A stretch of 39,519 nucleotides of DNA from Runella sp. (GTDB lineage: Bacteria; Bacteroidota; Bacteroidia; Cytophagales; Spirosomataceae), in NCBI RefSeq assembly GCF_027484545.1, contig NZ_JAIXST010000318.1:1-39519 (forward strand), read 5' to 3'. This document shows, piece by piece, positions 1 through 9,800 of this stretch. Each line of letters starts with the position of its first letter. Within the stretch, counting starts at the first letter, position 1. Below the pieces are notes generated by a model. It was not told the DNA's origin. It did not search any database and saw only the letters and a list, made by a program, of their open reading frames with translations. Both the position numbers and the translations under genes were made by a program.

Positions 1-2654
1 CCTCCTTTAATGGTCCAACGCTCGTTAAATCCTTTTGAGAAGGTCAAATCCACGACATTACGAGGCATTTCATACAAATCAGGGTAAGCTTCAAAACCCA
101 CCGCGATAATACGACGACCGATTACATTGTAGAGTAAATTGATTTGCAAATCTTTCTTGGTATCGTTGTAGTTGATACCCACGTTTACGATGTATGGAGA
201 TTGACCCTGCAGCGGGCGATTATTGGACTGACCTAAGCCTTTTGAACCTAAGTTTACGCGGCTATAAATCAAGGCAGTATTGAATAGCAAACTTGTCTTT
301 TCAAAGAAGGCTGAGCCGGTTCTCAAATTTCCGAGCCCTTTCTTAATTTCAATTTCAAGACCTGTACTGTAAGCACTTTCGGCGTTGTTGGTAATAAATG
401 TTTTTGAACCTGCACCCGTTGAACCCAAATCTACCGTTGATTCGATAGGAGTCTTAAAGCTTTTATAGAAGGCAGCTACACTGATTAGCTCTGAAGGAGT
501 GGGATAATGTTCCCAACGTAAATCTACGTTTTGAACAGTTGCAATTTTCAAGTTAGGATTTCCTTCATATACCACATTGAAGTCAAAATCAAAGAACGAG
601 AAGGGAGCCAACTCCCGGAATTCGGGGCGATTGACGGTCATCCCATAAGCCGCTCTCAGCAATGTTTTTTCACTGAAGTTGTACGTGAAGTTTGCCGAAG
701 GCAACACGCTCCTAATTTTATTGTCTACTTTGGCTGCGGCACCTCCCAAAAATGCACTGTTCATTTGTTGGCGGTTATTTTCAATCCGCACGCCCACAAT
801 GGCATTGAATTGTTTGGTAAAAGGAATATTAATCAAACCATAACCCGCAATCAACGTATTTTTGGCAGTGTAGGAGTCGTTGGAGTTCGTTTGCTCATCC
901 AAACGAATACCCCCGTCATTCCGAATGTTTTGGAAAAGGGTATTGATATCACTGCTTAACAAAGAAGCATTAAAGTTGCCCCCGCGCACATATCCTAAGT
1001 TACGGGCTTTGAAGGAACGGTCTTTCAACTCATAAAATCCACCAAATTTCAATTCGATGTCTTTCTCTCCAGCTTTAATTTTTTGAGTCAAATTGGCGGA
1101 ACCTGTGTAGCCATTTTCTTTCATGGTTGAATTAAACCGGCCTAAGAAGTACGCTTGCGCTTGTCCGACAGGAATATAGATTTCTGTTTTTCCCGTTGTA
1201 GCATTCACCACGTCGGAACGATAGCGTTTATAATCAGGTTGGTCACGATACGAATTGTTGTAACCAACTACCCAATCAATGGTTGTTTTGTCATCATTAA
1301 ACTCATGTTTACCTGTGAGTTGGCCTGAATAAATTCCGCGGTATATCTGGTCGAAAGAGTGATTGTTGGGGCGATAGTTTTGTGCAATATCCTGTCCAGT
1401 ACGGAACACATAGCGTCCGTTACTGATTTGATTGAACAGGTTTTTAAATTCGATAGAGTGATTTTCATTAAAGCGAACCGCCCAGTTGTGCAAAATACCT
1501 ACTCGGTTATTACGTGAATATGCTTTGTCATCGTATTCAAATAAGGTTTCGATTTGATTGTTTGCTCCAATATTATAATCATTGCGTTGCGTATCGGTAA
1601 AAAGTCGGGTTTCGCTGAAATTGATGGCTGTAATATTGCCAATACGAATTTTTCCCAGACTCATTTTAAAGTTGCCGGTCAATGATACGCGCTGATCAGG
1701 TGAAGCACTGGACTTGACAGGTATCCACTCGTTACGTAATGAACGACCCGCTAATTCTATCAAGGCAGGATTGTTGCCAATGGCACGAATATCTTTTGGG
1801 AAATCTTTCGGTAAATCCAAATAGCCATTGTTGAAACTTGTCCAATAATTGTCTCCCTGTTTTGATGCCTGAAAGTCCTGGAAGGTTGTTCCCTGACGGA
1901 GACCCAAGCTATAATCCAAGGTAACGGTATTTGCATCAGGGATATTCTTGGTAAAGATTTTAACAATTCCTCCCGCAAATTCTCCTGGTAAGTCAGCCGA
2001 AGGTGTTTTGTAAATCAATAAGCGGTCTATCTGACCACTCGGAATCACATCAAACGAAAACGCCTTTACATCTGTTTCCATCGAAGGGGTAAAGGCATTA
2101 TGCAACATAACGTTGTTGTAGCGTTGGTTCAACCCGCGAATCGTAATGAATCGGTCACCCACGATGGTAATTCCCGGTACACGCTTCACTACCTGAGCCG
2201 CGTCTCGGTCGAGGGTACGGGCAATTTGTTGTGACGAAATTCCGCTGACAATGTTTTGGGCAGCTTTGATTTCGCTGATCACTGATACCTCGGTATTGGT
2301 TTGGCGAGTAGCTACCACTCTAACCTCTGCCAACGTGGCGGCAGCTTCTAAAAGGGAACTGTTTATTTCTGTAACTTTGTCCGCTTCTACTGTAACATTT
2401 TCTACATTTTCCGTTTTATAGGAAACATAGGTTATTTCAATGGTATATTTCCCGGCAGGTACTTTGGCAATGGAGAAAAAGCCGTTTATGTCAGTAGCCG
2501 CGCCCATTTGTGTTCCCGCAAGGCGTACGGTAGCCCCTATGAGCGTTTCTTTGTTTTTTGCATCGGTAATTGTTCCGCGAATGGTTCCTGTTTGGGAAAA
2601 AGAAAAAGCGCTATATAATAGCGCCGCTATGAATACTAAAATTTGTCGTTTCAT
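1..2654 (-). CDS. TonB-dependent outer-membrane receptor, C-terminus beyond the window
   Basis: Reading the complement gives one open frame of about 884 codons that runs off the left edge. It starts MKRQILVFIAALLYSAFSFS, a Sec signal peptide ending near SFSQ. About 80 residues of carboxypeptidase D regulatory-like fold follow (GTIRGTITDAKNKETLIGAT), then a TonB plug domain (RVPGITIVGDRFITIRG) and beta-barrel strands such as YGMTVNRPEFRELAP. The family usually has 900-950 residues, so only a few tens of residues should be missing. Such receptors import bound substrates across the outer membrane with energy from TonB-ExbBD. The ligand cannot be read from sequence, and no SusD partner is visible on the side shown. 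Two in-frame ATG codons lie upstream (at 2672 and 2690); I chose 2654 because it gives the most compact signal peptide. A TAnnTTTG promoter box lies upstream. Confidence 0.9.
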   Translation of the reverse strand, partial: MKRQILVFIAALLYSAFSFSQTGTIRGTITDAKNKETLIGATVRLAGTQMGAATDINGFFSIAKVPAGKYTIEITYVSYKTENVENVTVEADKVTEINSSLLEAAATLAEVRVVATRQTNTEVSVISEIKAAQNIVSGISSQQIARTLDRDAAQVVKRVPGITIVGDRFITIRGLNQRYNNVMLHNAFTPSMETDVKAFSFDVIPSGQIDRLLIYKTPSADLPGEFAGGIVKIFTKNIPDANTVTLDYSLGLRQGTTFQDFQASKQGDNYWTSFNNGYLDLPKDFPKDIRAIGNNPALIELAGRSLRNEWIPVKSSASPDQRVSLTGNFKMSLGKIRIGNITAINFSETRLFTDTQRNDYNIGANNQIETLFEYDDKAYSRNNRVGILHNWAVRFNENHSIEFKNLFNQISNGRYVFRTGQDIAQNYRPNNHSFDQIYRGIYSGQLTGKHEFNDDKTTIDWVVGYNNSYRDQPDYKRYRSDVVNATTGKTEIYIPVGQAQAYFLGRFNSTMKENGYTGSANLTQKIKAGEKDIELKFGGFYELKDRSFKARNLGYVRGGNFNASLLSSDINTLFQNIRNDGGIRLDEQTNSNDSYTAKNTLIAGYGLINIPFTKQFNAIVGVRIENNRQQMNSAFLGGAAAKVDNKIRSVLPSANFTYNFSEKTLLRAAYGMTVNRPEFRELAPFSFFDFDFNVVYEGNPNLKIATVQNVDLRWEHYPTPSELISVAAFYKSFKTPIESTVDLGSTGAGSKTFITNNAESAYSTGLEIEIKKGLGNLRTGSAFFEKTSLLFNTALIYSRVNLGSKGLGQSNNRPLQGQSPYIVNVGINYNDTKKDLQINLLYNVIGRRIIAVGFEAYPDLYEMPRNVVDLTFSKGFNERWTIKG

Positions 2655-2727
2655 ACGATAGACGTTCAACATTTTTTGATTGGGGGTCATGATTATTGGT
2701 GTCATAAAGTTTTTGGCTTTAACACCA

Positions 2728-2735
2728 CAAAAGTA
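2728..2735 (-). promoter_or_regulatory. Bacteroidota -7 promoter box for the TonB receptor gene
   Basis: On the minus strand this reads TACTTTTG, an exact match to the Bacteroidota sigma-ABfr -7 consensus TAnnTTTG. It lies 38 bases upstream of the outermost candidate ATG (2690). No convincing -33 TTG is seen at the usual spacing, so the call rests on the -7 box and its position. Confidence 0.5.
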
Positions 2736-3304
2736 GAAGTTCAATATTGCCTTGATATTATACTAATGTTATTAGAAAATTATATTTGGTTTTTAGTGGT
2801 GTAAACTATAATGAGTGCCTTGTTATCAGTCCCATATAGGGTAAGAGCCTTTTTCTAAATACTCTGTAAACTAAATTGGTATAGTTTTTCTATGTGTTTC
2901 TGAAAAATACAATGCAGAAACATCGTATTAAATTGACCGAATCTACGATGCTCAATACCCCGGTGTGTGTTTCGATGAGGCCCCGCTTGTTTCTTAATTG
3001 GTGATAGTGTTGAGCCTATTGTTATGCAAACAGGCAAAGTCAAAAAGGAACATTATGGCTACGAAAAGAATGGTTCATGTGCCTTATTAGCAGCCATTGA
3101 ACCCTTAACAGGAAAAAAAATGTCCAAAGTATATGCTCAAAGAACAAAGCAAGAGCATGCAATTTTTACGCAGGAATTAGTAAAACAATACCCCAATGAA
3201 ACGAAAATTCGATTAGTGCAAGACAACTTGAATACCCATAATAATAGCTCTTCTTATGAAAATTTACCGGCAGATGAGGCATTTGAATTAGCTCAAAAAT
3301 TTGA

Positions 3305-3320
3305 CGGTGCCGCCCGCGCG
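3305..3320 (+). repeat. 16-bp GC-rich insertion, copy 1
   Basis: CGGTGCCGCCCGCGCG interrupts the transposase pseudogene between GA and G of a Glu codon. Excising it restores FEFYYTPK, the conserved family sequence. It aligns without gaps to copies 2 and 3. The insertion is 94% G+C inside AT-rich host DNA. Confidence 0.75.
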
Positions 3321-3366
3321 GTTTTACTATACACCAAAATCTGCCAGTTGGCTCAAAATAATAGAG

Positions 3367-3382
3367 CGGGGTGGTCCGTGCC
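3367..3382 (+). repeat. 16-bp GC-rich insertion, copy 2
   Basis: CGGGGTGGTCCGTGCC sits immediately after the GAG codon of the predicted third catalytic acidic residue. Excision restores IIE-IEFSAL, the expected family sequence, so the boundaries are well fixed. It has the same length and orientation as the other two copies. Confidence 0.75.
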
Positions 3383-3472
3383 ATAGAATTCTCGGCATTA
3401 GCCAAGCAATGCTTAAATCGCAGAATTCGAACACAGGAGTTATTTCAAAAAGATGTTTTAATAATTGTCAAA

Positions 3473-3488
3473 CAGGGCCGCCCGTGCG
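3473..3488 (+). repeat. 16-bp GC-rich insertion, copy 3
   Basis: CAGGGCCGCCCGTGCG lies between AAA and GAA codons. Excision gives VKERNEK, which fits the IS630 C-terminal region. It shares the 13-mer GCCGCCCGyGCGG (y = C or T) with copy 1, counting one flanking G. Confidence 0.7.
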
Positions 3489-3792
3489 GAACGTAATGAG
3501 AAACAAATAAAAATTGATTGGCAGTTCTCCATTAAAAATAGCAGGAACGAAACTCAATCGGCATTACAATAAAATAAATGAGTCAAATAAATTAAGTAAA
3601 AAGGGAAAATTGCAAATAGAGCAAATAAGCAAAATCCTTTGATTATTAATGAGTTGTGAAAAATTATTTCATATTTAATTTTGCGTATTTGCTTAATTAT
3701 AGAAACTTAGTTTACAATGTAATTAATAGTAAACAATAGTTAACTAACTAATCAAAAATGAGTTTTGTACAATTTTTGTGCTGACGTTTTTG

Positions 3793-3800
3793 TACTTTTG
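3793..3800 (+). promoter_or_regulatory. -7 promoter box for the GH3 fusion gene
   Basis: TACTTTTG is an exact match to TAnnTTTG, 20 bases before the start codon at 3821, which implies a very short leader. TTTG runs occur upstream (3764-3767 and 3775-3778) but neither is at the ideal spacing. Confidence 0.5.
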
Positions 3801-3820
3801 AATCTATTTTAACTACCTAA

Positions 3821-6800
3821 ATGAAGATTCTTTTTGGAAGAGCTGTTGTTGGGCTTTTGGTAAGCGCAGGATTAATTGGTGTGTTTGGAGTATCTAAACC
3901 CGAAAGGAAAATAAAATACAAACGAGAGTCATCCTTACGCAGGGATACTCCGCCTTCTCGTGCCGTATTTGTTGAAAATCAATGGGCTGACAGTGTATTT
4001 AGTAAATTGACTGTAGAACAGAAAATCGGTCAACTGTTTATGATTGCGACGTATTCTGACCGAAACGAGACGTATTATCGGTACGTTGACCAACTCATTC
4101 AGAATTATCATATCGGTGGCCTTATCTTCTTTAAAGGCGGCCCTTCCCGTCAGGCTAAATTGACGAACCGATACCAAACAAAATCAACCGTGCCTTTAAT
4201 GATTGGAATTGATGGCGAATGGGGTTTAGGAATGCGATTGGACAGCGTTGATGATTTTCCAAAACAAATGACGTTGGGAGCTATTCAGGACAATCGGTAT
4301 GTGTATCGTATGGGATTGGAAATAGGGCGTCAATGCCAACGTTTGGGCATTACAGTCAACTTTGCCCCCGTGGCTGATATTAACTCGAATCCGCGAAATC
4401 CTGTTATCGGTTTACGGTCATTTGGAGAAGACCGTGACAACGTTACTGATAAAGCCGCTGCTTATATGAAAGGCTTGCAGCACCAACACGTCATTGCTAC
4501 TGCCAAACATTTTCCGGGTCACGGAGATACCGATACCGACTCACATTATACGTTGCCTGTACTGTCTCACTCATCGGACCGTTTGACCGAAACCGATTTA
4601 TATCCTTTCCGTAAACTCATTGCCGATAGCCTGACGGGTATCATTACGGGACATTTATACGTGCCTGTGTTAGATAACACTCCTTTACTGGCCTCTTCTC
4701 TTTCTGAAAAAGTAGTGACTGATTTGCTCAAAAAACAAATGGGGTTTCAGGGACTGGTTTTTACAGATGCGATGAATATGCAGGGAGTGAGCCGGGGACG
4801 TACGGCGGTGGAAGCCAATGTAAAAGCTCTTTTGGCAGGAAATGACATTTTATTGTATCCCGAAAGTGTGGCCGAATCCATTAAACGCATCAAAGACGGA
4901 CTGTTAAAAGGCACTATTGCCCCCGAAGTGATTGATGAAAAGGTACGCAAGATTTTACGGGCTAAATATTGGTTAGGTTTAAATCGTCTTCAGCAGATTT
5001 TACCCTCAACCCTTAATGCGGACTTGCAAACTTCGACGTTTCGTGCCCTTACCCGCGATTTATGCGAACAGGCAGTTACGCTCGTACACAATGAAAATCA
5101 CTTACTTCCCATTGCAGCCTTGGATACCTGTACCTTTGCTTCGATAGCCATTGGAGGCGGAGGAATTAATTTATTTCAGCAAACCCTCAGTCGATATGCT
5201 CCTTTCAAACATGTTGTCTATGCTGAAAAACCAACTACCAACGATGAAATAGAAAGTTTGTTGGCACAAACAGCCGGCGCTAAAGTAGTGATAGTGAGTC
5301 TGCATGATACACGTCGCAATTTCAACCGGCCTTTTACCATTACTCCCGCTACGATTGATTTGCTGAATCGTTTGCAACAGAAAGCAAGGGTAATTGTGAG
5401 CCTTTTCGGAACGCCTTATGCGCTCAAACAATTGCCAATTACGTCAGCCGTGATTTGCGCCTACGAAAACCTGCCTGATTTGGAAATCGCTGCCGCTCAG
5501 CAGATTTTTGGGGCATTGCCTTTCAAAGGTAAACTTCCAGTTTCGATTGAAGGAATGTATAATATAGGTACAGGATACGAGACAAAGGCATTGCATCGGC
5601 TGTTTTTGGGGTTGCCTGAGCAAGTGGGGATGAGTTCAGCAGGATTGAGCAAAATAGATACGCTTGTTGAGAGATCCATTCAGGCACACATCTTTCCGGG
5701 GTGTCAGGTGTTGGTGTCAAGAAAGGGGCGGGTCGTTTTTCAAAAAAATTACGGAACCTTAAGTTATGACAGTTATAATGAAAAAGTAACCAATGAAACA
5801 CTCTATGACGTAGCTTCCGTTACAAAAGTAGCGGCTACTTTGCAGGCGGTCATGTACTTACAGGAACAAAATGCGATTGACCTAAAACAAAAAGCGGCAC
5901 ACTATTTGCCTGAACTTATTGGAACCAATAAGGCCAATATTACTGTGGAAGACTTGTTACTGCACCGTTCGGGGTTAGTGGCTTTTTATCCCAAACTCTG
6001 GGAACGGACAAAAACAGGCGGCGGCGGACTGATGACCGAATATTACAGTTCACTCAAGGATAGTGTTTATTCCATGCAGATTGCGCCTAAATTGTTTTCT
6101 AAGTCTATGTTAAAAGACTCGGTGTGGAAATGGGTAGTACAATCGCCCATGAGAAAAGAAGTGAACGGAAAATATTCGTTTGTGTACAGTGATTTGGGAA
6201 TTTTAATGGTCCAAAAAGTAATTGAACGCATTACCAATCAACCTTTGGATGAATTTTTAAGCCAAAATTTTTATGAGCCTTTGGGAATGATGGAGACGGG
6301 ATTTAAACCATTGGAACGTTTTCCAGAAAGTCAGATTGCTCCGACTGAAAGCGATTTCTCGTATAGAAATCAATTGCTGAGAGGAACGGTTCATGACCAG
6401 ATGGCGGCGGTATACGGCGGAGTAGCCGGTCATGCTGGATTGTTCAGTTGCGCGTATGATTTGGCAATTTTGATGCAAATGAACTTACAAAAAGGTCTTT
6501 ACGGAGACCGACGTTATTTTCAGGAAGAAACCTTGCCTTTCTTTGCTAAAATGGCTGATAATGCAAATCACCGAGGCTTGGGCTGGGACAAAGCACCTGC
6601 CAATGGTGAAAGTAATTATGTAGCGGCTTCTGCTTCACCCCTATCATTTGGTCATTCGGGTTTTACGGGTACGATGGTGTGGGTGGATCCGAAAGAAGAA
6701 TTGGTTTTTATATTTCTTTCCAACCGCGTTAATCCTAATGCGGAGAATACGGAAATCAACCGGAAAAAGATTCGGCGACGCTTGCACGAACTGGTTTATC

Positions 6801-6826
6801 AGGCGATTTTGAGTAACGAAAAATAA
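3821..6826 (+). CDS. Exported GH3 beta-N-acetylhexosaminidase-like / class C beta-lactamase-like fusion
   Basis: This 1001-residue protein has two enzyme modules. After an N-terminal hydrophobic signal (residues 1-25) comes a glycoside hydrolase 3 domain (about 50-400) with the NagZ-type signature KHFPGHGDTDTDSH (from residue 229) and a candidate nucleophile Asp316 in FTDAMNMQG. Residues about 400-590 resemble the GH3 C-terminal sandwich region. From about 615 the protein is a serine hydrolase of the beta-lactamase/AmpC fold, with SVTK (Ser666, Lys669), the YSD motif (Tyr789) and HSG (945-947). NagZ-like enzymes cleave N-acetylglucosamine from muropeptides and beta-lactamase-fold partners act on peptides or esters, so a role in peptidoglycan turnover in the periplasm is a fair inference. 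This two-module form is known in Bacteroidota. The next gene starts 67 bases downstream on the same strand. Confidence 0.93.
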   Translation: MKILFGRAVVGLLVSAGLIGVFGVSKPERKIKYKRESSLRRDTPPSRAVFVENQWADSVFSKLTVEQKIGQLFMIATYSDRNETYYRYVDQLIQNYHIGGLIFFKGGPSRQAKLTNRYQTKSTVPLMIGIDGEWGLGMRLDSVDDFPKQMTLGAIQDNRYVYRMGLEIGRQCQRLGITVNFAPVADINSNPRNPVIGLRSFGEDRDNVTDKAAAYMKGLQHQHVIATAKHFPGHGDTDTDSHYTLPVLSHSSDRLTETDLYPFRKLIADSLTGIITGHLYVPVLDNTPLLASSLSEKVVTDLLKKQMGFQGLVFTDAMNMQGVSRGRTAVEANVKALLAGNDILLYPESVAESIKRIKDGLLKGTIAPEVIDEKVRKILRAKYWLGLNRLQQILPSTLNADLQTSTFRALTRDLCEQAVTLVHNENHLLPIAALDTCTFASIAIGGGGINLFQQTLSRYAPFKHVVYAEKPTTNDEIESLLAQTAGAKVVIVSLHDTRRNFNRPFTITPATIDLLNRLQQKARVIVSLFGTPYALKQLPITSAVICAYENLPDLEIAAAQQIFGALPFKGKLPVSIEGMYNIGTGYETKALHRLFLGLPEQVGMSSAGLSKIDTLVERSIQAHIFPGCQVLVSRKGRVVFQKNYGTLSYDSYNEKVTNETLYDVASVTKVAATLQAVMYLQEQNAIDLKQKAAHYLPELIGTNKANITVEDLLLHRSGLVAFYPKLWERTKTGGGGLMTEYYSSLKDSVYSMQIAPKLFSKSMLKDSVWKWVVQSPMRKEVNGKYSFVYSDLGILMVQKVIERITNQPLDEFLSQNFYEPLGMMETGFKPLERFPESQIAPTESDFSYRNQLLRGTVHDQMAAVYGGVAGHAGLFSCAYDLAILMQMNLQKGLYGDRRYFQEETLPFFAKMADNANHRGLGWDKAPANGESNYVAASASPLSFGHSGFTGTMVWVDPKEELVFIFLSNRVNPNAENTEINRKKIRRRLHELVYQAILSNEK

Positions 6827-6893
6827 AAGACCCCCTATGAAAAGTACCAATTTTTCAATAAAGGGCTAATTTTAACCGTTTTTATAAAAATCA

Positions 6894-9800
6894 ATGTTCA
6901 ATTCGATTATGTTAAAAAAACTACTTTTTCTTAGCTGCGTTACTTTGCTGTTGTGTGGGGTGATTTCTGAAAGCGCAGCTCAAAGCATCAGTGCGGTACT
7001 GGTTACCAATACTTCGGGGGCGATTCCTGCCGGAGGTTATTGTGCCGGACAACAAATACGAGTCGCTTTTACAGCTACTGGTTTTTCAGGGACTCCTACT
7101 TTTTCAATACAATTTTCGGATGCCGCAGGTATTTTTCCTGCCAGTCCCAATGTAATCGGTACAGGGGCCGGAAGTCCTATAACGGCTACGTTGCCCGTGG
7201 GTGCCGTTGCCGCAGCAGGCTATAAAGTAAGAGTATCATCAGGAGCTACCGTTTCGGCAGCCAGCACTTCCTTTCAGATTAATCCTATTGCGACCGTTAA
7301 CCCGGTAGCTAACATTACACCTTGTAGTGGAGCTGGGGTAGGAGGAATTTCATTTAGCAGCAGCAGTGCAGGAGCTTCTTTTACTTGGACAAGTTCAGCT
7401 AATGTAGGTTTTGGAACCTCCGGCTCCGGTAACATTCCGGGTTTTACAGCAACTAACGCTGGAACAACGGCAACGGTGACAGTCACCCCTTCGGTGAATG
7501 GATGTACGGGTATTCCTATCACTTTTACAGTAGCGGTTCAGTCAGTATCAAATGTCAATGCTATTTCAAATGTAAATCTTTGCAATGGATCGGGGGCTGC
7601 CAGTATCAATTTCAGCAGTCCGACTCCGGGTGCTTCTTTTACGTGGACAAGTACTGCCAACGTAGGTTTTGGAACTACGGGGTCGGGAAACATTCCCGGC
7701 TTTACTGCCGCTAACGGTTCTTCTTCAGCCGTAACCGCCACCGTGACGGTCACCCCTTCCGCAAATGGGTGTACGGGAACACCACGATCATTTTCTATAA
7801 CCGTTTTTCCAACCAATACGACTGTAAATCCAGTAGCCAGTATCGCTTATTGCGACGATGCTTCGGTAGGGGCTATCAATTTTTCAAGTCCTACGGCGGG
7901 AGCTACCTTTGATTGGAGCAGCAACATAGATGTAGGTTTTGGTACGTCAGGTTCGGGGAATATTTCTTCTTTTGTGGCTAACAATAACGGATCTGCCAAC
8001 GCAGTAGCAACCGTAACGGTGACTCCCAAAGCAGGAGGATGTCCTGGTATTCCAACTACCTTTACGGTTACTGTAAGACCGCGGGCTACAGTAAACGGCA
8101 TTGGAAATGCTTCTTATTGCAACGGTGCTCCAGGTGCTGCCATTAACTTTTTAAGCCCTACGTCAGGGGCAACTTTTACTTGGTCAAGTAGTGCTAATGT
8201 AGGTTTCGGTACTTCAGGTACAGGTAATATTCCTGCTTTTACGGCGGCCAATGGAGGTTCTTCTGCACTGTCTGCTACGGTAACGGTCACTCCAAGCTTT
8301 GGAGGCTGTACCGGGACAAGCACTACTTTTACCGTCGTTGTTAACCCTTCCGCAACCGTTAATGTGATTTCCAACGCTTCTTTCTGCGGGGGAATTCCTG
8401 TAGCAGGAACCTCTTTCTCAAGCCCTTCGTCGGGTGCTTCATTCAATTGGACGAGTAGTGCAAACGTAGGTTTTGGTACCTCGGGTTCAGGAAATATCGG
8501 TGGATATACCACTATTAACTCAAGTACAACACAAATCGTGTCTACAGTAACTGTAACCCCTTCGGTAGGTGGTTGTGCAGGTACTTCACGAAGTTTTACC
8601 ATAACGGTTAATCCAACCCCTACCGTTAGCGGTGTTTCCAATGCGGTTTATTGTAATACAAATCCGGGTGCTGCCATTGCGTTTTCAGGACCTGTGGCCG
8701 GAACTACCTTTAGTTGGACAGGTTCCATAAATGTTGGCTTTGGAGTGACAGGTTCGGGTACTATTGGAGCTTATACCGCTACCAATGCAGGTACAAATCC
8801 CTTGGTAACCTCTATATCGGTGACACCTACAACAGGTACCTGTACAGGTCCTGCTACCGGTTTGACTGTAACCGTCAATCCTACTCCGGTCGCAGCAGCC
8901 ATTACAGATGCTGCTTTTTGTGGAAATGCAAGTGCCCCGGCCATTAATTTTTCCAGTGCTACGTCGGGTACTACTTTTGCCTGGACATCCTCTTCCAATG
9001 TAGGTTTTGGAACTTCGGGTTCAGGAACTATTGCGGCTTATACTACAGTGGACGGCGATGCCGCAACAGTAGGTACAGTTACTGTTATCCCTACGGCCAA
9101 TACGTGCGTAGGGGCTTCAAAAACGTTTACCGTCACAGTAAATCCTTCTCCTAAAGTAAATGTAGTAGGGAATGTAGTGTTTTGTAATACAACTGCCGCA
9201 CCCGCCATTGGTTTTTCAAGTCCAACTACGGGTACAACTTATACGTGGAGTGCTTCTTCTAACGTAGGTTTTGGAACTTCAGGCTCGGGGAATATCGCGG
9301 CTTATACAGCGACCAATGGAGGTTCCGGAATTGTAATCAGTACGATAAACGTAACGCCTAAAACCGCTGCCTGTACGGGGCCGGTACGTCCTTTTACGGT
9401 TACTGTCAATCCAACGCCTATTGTGACTCCTATTGGAAATATAACCTATTGCGGTGCTGCTACAGGCGCTCCCATTAATTTCAGCAGCCCTACATCAGGG
9501 ACGACATATACTTGGGCAAGTACCCGTAACGTCGGATTTGGTACAAGTGGCAGCGGCAATATAGCCGCTTATACCGTAATTAACCCAATTACGACTGCAT
9601 CAACGGCCTCCATAACCGTGAATCCTACTGCGAATTCCTGCGCAGGTCCGGCAAGTACATTTACGATTACGGTCAATCCAACCCCTTCGGCCAATGCAGT
9701 TTCTAACGTAACCCTGTGTGCAGGTGCTGCGGGTTCTCCAATAACATTCTCCAGCGATACACCCAATACCAACTTCAATTGGTCCACACCTACCAACGTA

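Larger units (their letters stand above)
2880..3642 (+). pseudogene. IS630-family DDE transposase, C-terminal half, multiply disrupted
   Basis: The fragments join into the DDE_3 domain of an IS630 transposase. The first catalytic Asp lies in CFDE (Asp codon 2974-2976). The stretch KKEHYGYEKNGSCALLAAIE follows, then the second Asp in LVQDNLNTH (3222-3224), then FEFYYTPKSASWLKIIE with the third acidic residue at 3364-3366, then IEFSALAKQCLNRRI and KERNEKQIKIDWQFSIK. The frame is broken by extra bases just after CFDE (about 2983-2987), by three 16-bp GC-rich insertions (3305-3320, 3367-3382, 3473-3488) and by a further frame slip near 3550. Removing exactly those 16-mers restores the family sequence across each junction. 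The N-terminal helix-turn-helix half is absent. The gene cannot make active transposase. Confidence 0.85.
2862..3719 (+). mobile_element. Decayed, internally deleted IS630-type insertion sequence
   Basis: The left end TGTAAACTAA (2865-2874) and the right end TTAGTTTACA (3707-3716) are perfect 10-bp inverted repeats. Similarity extends weakly inward (TATA and TT shared at the same offsets). With three more bases on each side, the element is flanked by TA at 2860-2861 and TA at 3720-3721, the target duplication expected of IS630/Tc1-type transposition. The body holds only the catalytic half of a transposase, read on the plus strand. The element is 858 bp, against about 1.1-1.2 kb for intact relatives, so roughly the first 130-150 codons are gone. 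It lies between the TonB receptor gene and the GH3 fusion gene. Confidence 0.7.

Noticed and set aside
531-959. 142-codon plus-strand frame inside the TonB receptor gene
   Set aside because: It lies wholly antisense to a well-supported receptor gene.
2800-2808. TGTAAACTA as an alternative left end of the IS630 remnant
   Set aside because: It matches the right end over fewer bases and has no matching TA spacing. The copy at 2865 pairs better.
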